DNA of 14,329 nucleotides from an uncultured Brachyspira sp. Lineage in GTDB: Bacteria > Spirochaetota > Brachyspiria > Brachyspirales > Brachyspiraceae. The first letter of the stretch is position 1, and each line of letters starts with the position of its first letter. The position numbers and the translations under genes were made by a program. The notes below the pieces were generated by a model that saw nothing but the letters and a program-made list of their open reading frames with translations, searched no databases and was not told the origin of the DNA. This document shows, piece by piece, positions 1 to 7,270 of this stretch. The stretch is taken from positions 1-14,329 of the forward strand of contig CAKVCG010000036.1 of the NCBI GenBank assembly GCA_934725525.1, in the 5' to 3' direction.

Positions 1-186
1 TTTGTTCTAGGTTCAACGAGAGAAGAAAGAAAGTTTAATCTTGTTTTAAGAAGATTTACGAAAGGTTATCTTGAAAACAATATAAATATACCTAAAAAAG
101 ACAGATATTATAATACGGACTACGACCTTGGAGACGCTGGCTTTAATTATCCTATTAATCCAGATAGAGAGGGAAGAAAAGAATAA
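1..186 (+). CDS. 3' end of an unrecognised protein (partial)
   Basis: The reading frame is open from base 1 and stops at TAA 184-186, giving the last 61 residues of a protein whose start lies outside the window. The tail is hydrophilic and rich in Arg, Asn, Tyr and Asp, with short pieces such as LGSTREERK, RRFTKGYLENN and NYPINPDREGRKE. It has no membrane segment, so it is probably the cytoplasmic or soluble C-terminus of a larger protein. I do not recognise the family. An intrinsic terminator 35 bases past the stop supports this as a genuine gene end. It is convergent with the lipoprotein gene at 436-1332. Confidence 0.72.
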   Translation, partial: FVLGSTREERKFNLVLRRFTKGYLENNINIPKKDRYYNTDYDLGDAGFNYPINPDREGRKE

Positions 187-220
187 TTAATTAAACGGTT
201 AGAGTATACAAGCGATAAAA

Positions 221-250
221 GGGGGCGCGAGAGATTGCGCTCCCTTTTTT
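221..250 (+). terminator. Intrinsic terminator of the plus-strand gene ending at 186
   Basis: GGGGGCGC (221-228) pairs with GCGCTCCC (237-244): eight base pairs including one G-T wobble, with an 8-base loop. Six T follow at once (245-250). The GC-rich stem stands out in an AT-rich surrounding. The position is right to end the transcript of the partial plus-strand gene. Confidence 0.88.
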
Positions 251-352
251 GTAGTCATTGATTCAAATTAATAACAATGAGGCTTCGATATTAATATTTA
301 TATATAAAAATACGATATTATAAAATATAAATATATGATTAAAAAAATATGA

Positions 353-388
353 TTAAAAATAAAAACGGCAGAGTTTTTAAACCCTGCC
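353..388 (-). terminator. Intrinsic terminator of the lipoprotein gene
   Basis: Read on the minus strand, GGCAGGGTT pairs with AACTCTGCC across a TAAA loop. That gives nine pairs including one G-T wobble over 388-367, followed by a T-rich tract (GTTTTTATTTTT). On the plus strand the wobble becomes an A-C mismatch and the T tract is absent, so it works best for the minus-strand transcript. It lies 48 bases beyond the stop codon of the lipoprotein gene. Confidence 0.8.
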
Positions 389-435
389 TATAATTAAAAA
401 TGAAAAACCTTATCTAATTATTATAATAACATAAA

Positions 436-1332
436 TTATTGTAATAACTCTCTGTCTACCAAAGTATTTGCCGGCACATAATCGTTAACTATTTGAGAGA
501 AAACCAAAGTGTCCGCAAAACCTCCGCGTCTTACCGATAAGAATAAATCGTTATATTCGTTTTCTGGCTTTCCCATCTTTTTCAATGTAATCGCTTTATA
601 GAAAGTCGCATCGTTTGCAAATCTCGTGCTTGGATATTCGTTAATAACTCTATCGAACAAATCTACCGCACTTTGCAATTCGTTCATGTCGGCGGAATAT
701 GTTTGATAAAGCATTCCGTTCCATAGTAAAGACAACGGTTTAAATTTTTCTATAGTGGTATTATTCATAACATTTTTAAAAGCGGTATCGGCTAAAGGAA
801 TATTAGTTCTATCGTTTTTTGAAAGAAAATAATGAACTATGCCCTTAAATTGATATATATGTCCCAAATCGACTCCAGCGGGTAAATTGTTCAAATTCAA
901 ATTATCTATATAATTTCTGGCTCTCGTATATTCTTTATTTGCAATCATTACTCTTATCTCTTGAACGATTAATGGGTCTGTTTTATGAGTGTTTGCCCAA
1001 GGACTGTAAAAAGTATTTATAGTCGCTTTTCTCGGTCCTCTTCTTACAGGCGCCGGAGTTCTAACGGGCGTAGACGGAATTGTTCTATTTTGAGAAATTT
1101 GATTATTATTATAATTATTATTATTGTTGCTAAGTCCCAAATCGTCATAAAAAGGATTCGATTCAAAATCGTTAGATTCCAAAATCACATTTTGATTCGT
1201 TGACTGTTGATATTCTTGTTCTATTTGATTTATATAATCGTCTTGAATATCTTGATTGTCTTTACAAGATATTATAAAAATAAACGACAAGAAAGTTAAT
1301 GATAAAAATATAGGTAAAGCTTTTTTTAACAT
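436..1332 (-). CDS. TPR-like lipoprotein, envelope-associated
   Basis: This is a 298-residue predicted lipoprotein. The N-terminus has a Lys pair, a hydrophobic core and a lipobox ending at Cys23 (FIIS-C), so it should be lipid-anchored outside the inner membrane. Residues about 24-105 are a low-complexity, Asn/Gln-rich linker with a near-homopolymeric Asn run (69-77) and a Pro/Arg stretch (84-101). Residues about 120-265 are helical, with the alternation of small and aromatic residues seen in TPR proteins; SAVDLFDRVINEYPSTRFAN (221-240) is close to the TPR consensus found in BamD- or YbgF-like proteins. Start: GGGAG lies 6 bases before the ATG. It lies 133 bases after the ABC permease gene, so it probably has its own promoter, though read-through is possible. 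The family is inferred from pattern, and the partner is unknown. Confidence 0.82.
   Translation of the reverse strand: MLKKALPIFLSLTFLSFIFIISCKDNQDIQDDYINQIEQEYQQSTNQNVILESNDFESNPFYDDLGLSNNNNNYNNNQISQNRTIPSTPVRTPAPVRRGPRKATINTFYSPWANTHKTDPLIVQEIRVMIANKEYTRARNYIDNLNLNNLPAGVDLGHIYQFKGIVHYFLSKNDRTNIPLADTAFKNVMNNTTIEKFKPLSLLWNGMLYQTYSADMNELQSAVDLFDRVINEYPSTRFANDATFYKAITLKKMGKPENEYNDLFLSVRRGGFADTLVFSQIVNDYVPANTLVDRELLQ
1102..1128 (-). repeat. Imperfect AAT/ATT trinucleotide microsatellite in the lipoprotein gene
   Basis: The plus strand reads as a run of ATT units interrupted once by ATA. On the minus strand this encodes the Asn-rich tract NNNNNYNNN of the lipoprotein. The repeat unit equals one codon, so replication slippage would change the number of Asn residues without breaking the frame. 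Confidence 0.7.
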
Positions 1333-1465
1333 TTTTTACTCCCAAAAGTGTAATTTGTATTTTTTATATTATCGGAAATCGACAGAAAAACATTAAAAAA
1401 ATATTAAGAAATATTAGATAAAGTAATGAAAACCAAAAATTTTTAAGATAATCTTTATAATACTT

Positions 1466-2419
1466 CTATCTCATGCTTTTATCGTAAGGCAAGCCCGAAG
1501 CTTTTGGAGCTTGAGAATTTTTTGAAGTAAAAGCCAAAACTATTATAGTCGTTATATATGGGATCATTTTATATATATTGTTCGATATTGGCAGATTTGA
1601 AAGTATGGGAATTCCAGAATAGGCGGACGCTAAAGTTTTCATTAATCCGAAAAAGAAGGCCGCATAGAGGACTCTCATAGGTTTCCATTGCCCGAATATT
1701 AAAACCGCCAAAGCCAAAAATCCGTATCCCGCGACTGTGGCGTTAAAATTTGTCGAAGTTGGAATAACGAATACCAATCCTCCGATTCCAGCCAAAGCTC
1801 CAGAAATTGCCACTCCGAAATAACGCATTTTATAAACATTGATTCCGACAGAATCGGCGGCTTGGGGATGCTCTCCGCAGCTTCTTAATCTCAAACCGAA
1901 TCTCGTTTTATAGAGCGCAAACCATGATAAAATTAAAATAACGAATCCCAAATATGTCGTTATATAAATGTTTTTAAATAATAAATTTCCTATAATAGGA
2001 ATACCGCCCAAAACGGGAACGGATTCTATTCTAAAATTATTTATAAAAGAAATTTGCTGAACCGTTTGAATCGCTCTCGTAATATATATTGCAAAAGCGG
2101 GAGCGAATATATTTAAAGCCGTTCCGCTTATGACTTGGTCGGCGCTCATATTAATAGAAGCGTATGCATGAAGCAATGAAAATATTAAACCCGATAAAGC
2201 CGAAATTATTATCGCTATGAATAAAGTTATAGTAGGCGAAAATAAATTTCCAAATCTGCTTATAAAAAATATTCCCGCAAAAGCTCCTATAATCATTATT
2301 CCTTCCAGAGCTATATTAACTACTCCGCTTCTCTCCGAAAACATTCCGCCCAAAGCTACAAGTAAAAGAGGAATTGAAAATAACATTGTCTGCTGAACTA
2401 AAAAATAAATCGTTTCCAT
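1466..2419 (-). CDS. ABC importer permease, nucleoside/simple-sugar type (NupQ-like)
   Basis: This is a 317-residue integral membrane protein and one of two permeases that form the inner-membrane channel. It belongs to the branched-chain/ribose-type permease family (BPD_transp_2). Visible landmarks are MFSERSGVVNIALEG (26-40) after the first helix, SADQVISGTALN (92-103), and the cytoplasmic coupling region CGEHPQAADSVGINVYKMRY (181-200) followed by GALAGIGG (207-214). About eight to ten hydrophobic segments are seen. These motifs match the second permease of the B. subtilis NupNOPQ guanosine importer and the spirochaete BmpA-linked systems. Start: AAGGA lies 6 bases before the ATG. It is the last gene of the operon, 36 bases after the other permease. 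Nucleoside as substrate is an inference from family. Confidence 0.9.
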   Translation of the reverse strand: METIYFLVQQTMLFSIPLLLVALGGMFSERSGVVNIALEGIMIIGAFAGIFFISRFGNLFSPTITLFIAIIISALSGLIFSLLHAYASINMSADQVISGTALNIFAPAFAIYITRAIQTVQQISFINNFRIESVPVLGGIPIIGNLLFKNIYITTYLGFVILILSWFALYKTRFGLRLRSCGEHPQAADSVGINVYKMRYFGVAISGALAGIGGLVFVIPTSTNFNATVAGYGFLALAVLIFGQWKPMRVLYAAFFFGLMKTLASAYSGIPILSNLPISNNIYKMIPYITTIIVLAFTSKNSQAPKASGLPYDKSMR

Positions 2420-2455
2420 AAATTATCCTTTTTAATTAATTTTCTTTTCTTATTT

Positions 2456-3541
2456 TTAAGATTTAAGTTTTTTTGAAATAAATCCTACAATGCTTCTAAA
2501 CATCAAAGCGAACGCGCTAAAATAAATTATAGCCGATATTATCATTTCTATAATCTCGGGAGTGAAATCGTATATTTGCATATAGAATCCTCCAACGGTT
2601 ATATGAGCGATAAATATTCCCGCTATCAATATTCCGACTGGATGCGACAAACCGAGCAAAGCTATAGGAATTCCCGTAAATCCTTCTTCAGCCAAAATGT
2701 CAACGACTTCGATATGTTTCCCGACTCCAGATAAATATAATAAACCGCCTCCAATTCCGGCCAACGCTCCCGATATAACCATAGATAAAATTATATTTCT
2801 TTCTTCGTTTATTCCCGCGTATCTGCTCGCGTCTTTATTTAACCCGCAGGCTTTAAGCTCGAATCCGAAAGTCGTTTTTGAAAGTATTATATAAATTATT
2901 ATTACCATTATTATAGCGATGAAAAATCCCCCGTTTGCGCTTGAACCTCTAAATATCGCGTCTAATCCCATAGTCGGAATCGTTCCCGAAGAAGGAATAT
3001 TTTGAGATTGATTTTTTAAGACATCGTAAACCGTAAGAGTAACCAAATAATTAACCAAATACATTCCAATATAATTCATCATAATGCTCGATATAACTTC
3101 ATTGACATTAAATTTTGCCTTCAAAAGCCCGGGTAAATAAGCCCATAAACCGCCCGCAATAAAAGAAACGAATAATGCAAAAATCCAATGGATTCCAGCT
3201 GGAAGAAAAACGCATTTTACTCCAACCAAAACCGCAGCGTAAGCCCCCACTATAAATTGCCCAGGCGCGCCTATATTAAAAAGTCCGTTTTTGAAAGCGA
3301 AACCAACCGAAAGCCCCGTTAATATTAAGGGAGTAGCCGTGTAAATAACCTGTCCCATTCCTCTGCTTCCGCCTGAAAATCCGCCCGCAAGTATTGTGAT
3401 AAAAGCTGGCAGCGCGTCTCTATAATTGCTTATAAGAAGTATTATTAGTCCGAGCAAAAGTCCTATTATTATTGCAAGAAAAGAAGAAAATATTTTAACA
3501 AATCCGTCTTTTTCGAGTATATTAATTATTTGATTTTTCAT
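2456..3541 (-). CDS. ABC importer permease, nucleoside/simple-sugar type (NupP-like)
   Basis: This is a 361-residue integral membrane protein, the first of the two permeases. Typical motifs are GLFNIGAPGQFIVGAYAA (86-103), FNVNEVISSIMMNYIG (144-159) and the coupling segment LKACGLNKDASRYAGINEER (229-248) followed by GALAGIGGGL (258-267). The long N-terminal hydrophobic segment (about 17-39) and the 361-residue length suit the longer NupP-type subunit rather than the roughly 310-residue NupQ-type. Start: AAGGAG lies 8 bases before the ATG and directly follows the TAA of the ATPase gene, with a gap of 14 bases. Translation is therefore probably coupled. It should pair with the permease at 1466-2419 and the ATPase at 3556-5094. 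Substrate is inferred, not shown. Confidence 0.9.
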   Translation of the reverse strand: MKNQIINILEKDGFVKIFSSFLAIIIGLLLGLIILLISNYRDALPAFITILAGGFSGGSRGMGQVIYTATPLILTGLSVGFAFKNGLFNIGAPGQFIVGAYAAVLVGVKCVFLPAGIHWIFALFVSFIAGGLWAYLPGLLKAKFNVNEVISSIMMNYIGMYLVNYLVTLTVYDVLKNQSQNIPSSGTIPTMGLDAIFRGSSANGGFFIAIIMVIIIYIILSKTTFGFELKACGLNKDASRYAGINEERNIILSMVISGALAGIGGGLLYLSGVGKHIEVVDILAEEGFTGIPIALLGLSHPVGILIAGIFIAHITVGGFYMQIYDFTPEIIEMIISAIIYFSAFALMFRSIVGFISKKLKS

Positions 3542-3555
3542 TTTATTTACTCCTT

Positions 3556-5094
3556 TTATGCGCTTCTTTTTGAGCCAGACATATATAATCCAAGTTCGTT
3601 TACAGTTAAATTATTAGGATAGAGATTTGCAACTATTTCGCCCTCGAACATAACGAGTATTCTATCGCTTAAATTCATAACTTCGTCAAGTTCCAGAGAA
3701 ACGAGCAAAATCGCCTTTCCGTTATCGCGCTGATTGATAAGCTCTTTGTGTATATATTCAATAGCTCCGACATCGAGTCCTCTTGTAGGCTGAACGGCTA
3801 TAAGCAAATCGGGTTCTCTATCAATCTCTCTAGCTATAATCGCTTTCTGCTGATTTCCGCCCGACATACTTCTCGCTATCGTTTTGAATCCTTCGGCGCT
3901 TCTTATGTCGAATTTTTCAATTAAAGATTTTGAATAATTTTCCATTTCTTTAAATTTTAAGAATCCGTTATTTTGGAATCTTTCGGTAAAATAAGTTTGA
4001 AGAATCAAATTCTCTCCCAAAGTATAATCCAAAACCAAACCGTATTTATGTCTGTCTTCGGGAATATGTCCGATTCCGTTTAAAGTTTTTTTCCTTATGC
4101 TTAAATTCGTAATATCATGTCCTTTCAATTTTACGCTTCCAGAATTTAATTCCGTTAATCCAGTAAGCGCGTATATTAATTCGCTCTGCCCGTTTCCGTC
4201 TATCCCTGCAATGCAAACTATCTCGCCCGCTCTAACTTCAAAAGAAACATTTTCAATAATATTTTTAGAACTTTTATTAGATTTTATATTTAAATCCTTA
4301 ACCGATAAAATTATATCTTTAGGTTTAGCTTCGCTTTTTTCAACTACCAAAGATATTTTTCTTCCAACCATCATTTCCGACATTTCTTCTTTTGTCGCGT
4401 CTTTCACATCGATTGTTCCTATATATTTTCCTTTTCGCAAAACGGAACATCTGTCGGCGACTTCTTTTATTTCGTTTAATTTATGCGTTATAAATAAAAT
4501 TGATTTTCCTTCTTTCGTTAACGATTTCATTATTTTCATTAATTCTTCTATTTCGTTCGGCGTCAAAACTGCCGTTGGCTCGTCAAATATAAGTATATCG
4601 TTTTCTCTATAAAGCATTTTTAATATTTCCACTCTCTGCTGCATCCCAACCGTTAAATCGCTAATCAAAGAATCGGGATATATTTCAAGTCCGTAAGTCT
4701 TGCTTAATTCCAAAACTTTTTTTCTCGCGTTATCCATTTGCAAGATTCCGTTTTTAACCGTTTCAACTCCAAGTATAATATTTTCCAAAGCGGTAAAATT
4801 ATGGACGAGTTTAAAATGCTGATGAACCATTCCTATTCCCAAAGCGTTTGCCGTATTAGGATTATCAATATTGACTTCTTTTCCATTAACTTTTATGATT
4901 CCTTCTTCCTGTTTATAAAGCCCGAATAGGACGCTCATTAAAGTGGATTTTCCCGCTCCGTTTTCGCCGAGCAAAGCATGTATTTCGCCTTGTTTTAATT
5001 GAATAGTGATATTATCGTTTGCAACTATACCCTTAAATCTTTTTGTTATGCCGAGCATTTCTACCACATAATTTTCATTATTTAAATTAGACAT
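3556..5094 (-). CDS. ABC importer ATPase with two nucleotide-binding domains (NupO-like)
   Basis: This 512-residue cytoplasmic ATPase powers the importer. Domain 1 has Walker A GENGAGKST (43-51), a Q-loop region near HQHF (91-94), a signature-like TVGMQQR (148-154), Walker B ILIFDEPTAVL (167-177) and switch His204. Domain 2 carries the degenerate Walker A GIDGNGQSE (297-305), the signature SGGNQQK (411-417), the Walker B-like AVQPTRGLD (433-441) and Ser466 where the switch His would be. This asymmetry is normal for ribose/nucleoside-type ATPases such as RbsA and NupO. Start: I chose the ATG at 5094, because AAGGA lies 7 bases before it. The in-frame ATG at 5139 would add 15 residues but has no visible ribosome binding site. 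It is the first gene of the operon; no BmpA-type binding lipoprotein gene lies next to it. Confidence 0.92.
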   Translation of the reverse strand: MSNLNNENYVVEMLGITKRFKGIVANDNITIQLKQGEIHALLGENGAGKSTLMSVLFGLYKQEEGIIKVNGKEVNIDNPNTANALGIGMVHQHFKLVHNFTALENIILGVETVKNGILQMDNARKKVLELSKTYGLEIYPDSLISDLTVGMQQRVEILKMLYRENDILIFDEPTAVLTPNEIEELMKIMKSLTKEGKSILFITHKLNEIKEVADRCSVLRKGKYIGTIDVKDATKEEMSEMMVGRKISLVVEKSEAKPKDIILSVKDLNIKSNKSSKNIIENVSFEVRAGEIVCIAGIDGNGQSELIYALTGLTELNSGSVKLKGHDITNLSIRKKTLNGIGHIPEDRHKYGLVLDYTLGENLILQTYFTERFQNNGFLKFKEMENYSKSLIEKFDIRSAEGFKTIARSMSGGNQQKAIIAREIDREPDLLIAVQPTRGLDVGAIEYIHKELINQRDNGKAILLVSLELDEVMNLSDRILVMFEGEIVANLYPNNLTVNELGLYMSGSKRSA

Positions 5095-5101
5095 AATTGA
5101 A

Positions 5102-5106
5102 TCCTT
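5102..5106 (-). promoter_or_regulatory. Shine-Dalgarno deciding the ABC ATPase start
   Basis: The minus strand reads AAGGA here, with 7 bases to the ATG at 5094. The upstream in-frame ATG at 5139 has only AT-rich sequence before it. This favours 5094 as the start and leaves a divergent intergenic region of about 160 bases. Confidence 0.65.
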
Positions 5107-5224
5107 AATTGTTGAACTAAAAAGATTATCAATATTCATATTCTATATTACTTTTTATAAAAATGATATATCTATAAACGATTATTCGATTGATTTTTTT
5201 CGAATTTTTTTGTATATTTTAATA

Positions 5225-5230
5225 TATAAT
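5225..5230 (+). promoter_or_regulatory. Probable -10 element for the MBL-fold gene
   Basis: This is a perfect TATAAT 25 bases before the TTG start codon, which predicts a short leader of roughly 20 bases. No convincing -35 hexamer is seen at 17-18 bases spacing; the sequence there is GAATTT in a T-rich stretch. The match is notable but TATAAT is easy to find by chance in DNA this AT-rich. Confidence 0.42.
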
Positions 5231-5255
5231 GAATTAATTTTATCGGATTATTAAA

Positions 5256-6140
5256 TTGAAAGTTAGATTTTTGGGAAGCAGAGGCTCGATACCGACTCCG
5301 GGCAATAGCTTTAACGAATACGGAGGAAACACCTCTTGTATTCAAGTTATAGATAACGAAGACAATTATATTATTTTGGATGCTGGAAGCGGAATAAAAA
5401 ATTTGAGCTATTATGTTTCTAAATCGGAAAAAACCGAGAGTATATTATTACTCACGCATTTTCATTGGGACCATATAATGGGAATACCTTTCTTCGCTCC
5501 GTTTTTTTCAAATAAATATAGTTTTACGATTTACGGACCGAAAGATTCTTCAAACGAAATGTATGACACAATAAACAATATACTTGCAAAAGATTATTTT
5601 CCAGTTAGTTTGGAACAGTTTTCGGATAATTTGAAATTCGAGGCTTTTTACGAAGGAAAAAAAATAAATTTCGGAAATATGCTCATAGAAGGAATATGGG
5701 TTAATCATCCATGCCATACTTTATCTTACAAAATAACTTCCGCGGGAAAAACCGTAGTCTATTTAACCGACCACGAACCTTATAAAAAAAGACTGCATGA
5801 ACAACATCCTTCTTTGGAACATTATAATCATAACGCGGATTTGCTTCATGCGAGACTAATAGATTATGTTAGAGGAGCGGATGTTTTGATAATAGAGGGC
5901 GAATATACTAAAAGCGAATATTATAACGGGCATGTCGGCTGGGGGCATTCCACTTTGAACGACGCGATTCAAGTGGGGCTCGATGCCGGAGTTCCTTATG
6001 TTATCCTTCATCATCATAATCAGGATAGAACAGATTCGCAAATAAAATTAATATATAGCAAATTGCTCGCTTTCTTAAAAAAAGAAAATATAGATTTGCA
6101 ACTCGCTTTTGCAAAAGAAGGCTCTTATATAAGAATATAA
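5256..6140 (+). CDS. MBL-fold metallohydrolase (putative phosphodiesterase)
   Basis: This is a 294-residue soluble metallo-beta-lactamase-fold protein. The N-terminus VRFLGSRGSIPTPG (3-16) and YGGNTSC (22-28) are the hallmark of the subgroup that opens with an RGSIPTPG motif. Metal ligands are visible: THFHWDH (67-73: His68, His70, Asp72, His73), NHPCH (150-154), TDHE (171-174) and LHHHN (251-255), with GWGHST (228-233) before the last. Family members are thought to be hydrolases of phosphodiester or related bonds, and the class II cAMP phosphodiesterases and RNase Z share the fold. The actual substrate cannot be read from sequence. Start: TTG, preceded only by a weak GGA 8 bases upstream; the conserved family N-terminus begins exactly here, so the start is likely right. 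It is divergent from the ABC operon, and its stop is 15 bases from the convergent map gene. Confidence 0.9.
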   Translation: MKVRFLGSRGSIPTPGNSFNEYGGNTSCIQVIDNEDNYIILDAGSGIKNLSYYVSKSEKTESILLLTHFHWDHIMGIPFFAPFFSNKYSFTIYGPKDSSNEMYDTINNILAKDYFPVSLEQFSDNLKFEAFYEGKKINFGNMLIEGIWVNHPCHTLSYKITSAGKTVVYLTDHEPYKKRLHEQHPSLEHYNHNADLLHARLIDYVRGADVLIIEGEYTKSEYYNGHVGWGHSTLNDAIQVGLDAGVPYVILHHHNQDRTDSQIKLIYSKLLAFLKKENIDLQLAFAKEGSYIRI

Positions 6141-6155
6141 TTTTTAATTCTCGAA

Positions 6156-6950
6156 TTATTTGCTTAACCCTAATATTTCAACGCCGTTGTCGGTAATTAA
6201 AACGGTATGTTCGAAATGAACGGCTAAAGAATTATCGTCTGTAGAAAGCGTCCAACCGTCATTTTTTATGGAATATTTATTAGAGCCGTTGGTAATCATA
6301 AGCTCTAAGGCCAAAACCATATTCGGTTCGAGGATAATATCGTTATTTGTATGATAAAAATTAAAAATATAAGGCGCTTCATGATATTCGTATCCCACGC
6401 CATGTCCAGTTAGCGATTTCACTATATTGTATCCGTATTCGCCGACTTTTTTTTCGACATTTTTTCCGTATTCGCTGAGTAACGCTTTTGGTTTTAATTT
6501 AAATATTCCGTATTCCAGAGATTCTTTACATGCCAATATTAATCTATAAACTTCTTTGTTAATAGAGCCTAAATTTCCTTTCACGACCATCGTTCTTGCG
6601 CAGTCGGCATAATATCCTTTATATTTGACGCCTATATCTATGCATACGGGTTTGCCATGCATGAGTATCTTTTTTTTAGACGGTATCCCATGCGCTATTT
6701 CATTTCCAATCGATACGCTTGTAGCAAAACCGTAGCCCGAAACTTCAAAATTAGCAGGATAACCGTTTTGAGATTTGATATATTTTTCAACCTCTTTATC
6801 TATTTTAGAGGCTCTTGTCCCCGGCTTACAAAAAGAAAAAGCCAAATCTATAGACTTCTGCGCTATAAAAGCCGCTTTTCTTATGTTTTCTATCGCTTTA
6901 TCGTCTTTTATGGAAGGTTTAACAATATCTATGGAATCTTTTATAAACAT
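6156..6950 (-). CDS. map: Methionine aminopeptidase, type I
   Basis: This 264-residue cytoplasmic enzyme removes the initiator Met from new proteins. All five metal ligands of the pita-bread fold are in place: Asp105 (CIDIGVKYKGYYADCART, 103-120), Asp116, His183 (LTGHGVGYEYHEAP, 180-193), Glu216 (ALELMI) and Glu247 (HFEHTVLIT). Substrate-site His87 (IAHGIPS), His190 and DGWT (231-234) are also present. The usual E-P-M around the Glu ligand is E-L-M here. Length is normal for a type I enzyme, with a slightly longer N-terminus. Only a weak purine-rich stretch precedes the ATG. It is the last gene of a probable minus-strand operon, 19 bases after the small membrane protein gene. No terminator was found in the 15-base gap to the convergent gene. 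Confidence 0.93.
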   Translation of the reverse strand: MFIKDSIDIVKPSIKDDKAIENIRKAAFIAQKSIDLAFSFCKPGTRASKIDKEVEKYIKSQNGYPANFEVSGYGFATSVSIGNEIAHGIPSKKKILMHGKPVCIDIGVKYKGYYADCARTMVVKGNLGSINKEVYRLILACKESLEYGIFKLKPKALLSEYGKNVEKKVGEYGYNIVKSLTGHGVGYEYHEAPYIFNFYHTNNDIILEPNMVLALELMITNGSNKYSIKNDGWTLSTDDNSLAVHFEHTVLITDNGVEILGLSK

Positions 6951-6969
6951 AAATGGTTCTTACTTTCTT

Positions 6970-7236
6970 TTATTTTAAAGATTTTGGGGTGAATATATAA
7001 AGCAATATGACTAAAATTATAGAGCCTAAAATTGCAAACGGCAAATTTATTTTGATATATTCTATTATAGAATTAATTTTCGGAATATAATAAGAACCGA
7101 GCAAAGCTCCCGCGGTCGCTATCATAAACATCATTATAAATCCGCCGAATACTTTTATATGAAGTATATAATAAAATATTACACTTACTATTACGCCTAT
7201 GACTATAAAAGCTAAAACGACTATAATATATTCCAT
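6970..7236 (-). CDS. Small three-helix membrane protein, unknown function
   Basis: This 88-residue protein is almost wholly hydrophobic. It has three likely membrane helices (about 3-25, 30-51 and 65-83) and a short basic tail (TPKSLK). The middle segment has closely spaced small residues (GGF...ATAGALLGSYY), loosely like the Gly-rich small membrane proteins of the GlsB/YeaQ type, but I would not assign it to that family. The ribosome binding site is poor: a GAGAGG lies too far upstream. The tight spacing supports expression as part of one transcript: 34 bases after the second sensor-like gene and 19 bases before map. I do not recognise the function. Confidence 0.75.
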   Translation of the reverse strand: MEYIIVVLAFIVIGVIVSVIFYYILHIKVFGGFIMMFMIATAGALLGSYYIPKINSIIEYIKINLPFAILGSIILVILLYIFTPKSLK

Positions 7237-7270
7237 TTTTCTATCGATTAACCTCTCGTTTATTTAAATT

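Noticed and set aside
985..1203. Plus-strand frame of 72 codons opposite the lipoprotein gene
   Set aside because: Its runs of Arg/Ser and Ile come from the reverse reading of the Pro/Arg and poly-Asn linker.
1333..1465. Terminator after the last ABC permease gene
   Set aside because: No stem of useful length with a following T tract was found on the minus strand, so no terminator is claimed and read-through into the lipoprotein gene stays possible.
4097..4612. Open plus-strand frame of 171 codons opposite the ABC ATPase gene
   Set aside because: It lies wholly antisense to a gene with clear ABC motifs, its translation is low-complexity Ser/Phe/Ile, and no ribosome binding site is seen.
5095..5255. 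Possible purine riboswitch before the nucleoside-type ABC operon
   Set aside because: The leader is almost all A and T and lacks the conserved three-way-junction core and paired loops of that class.
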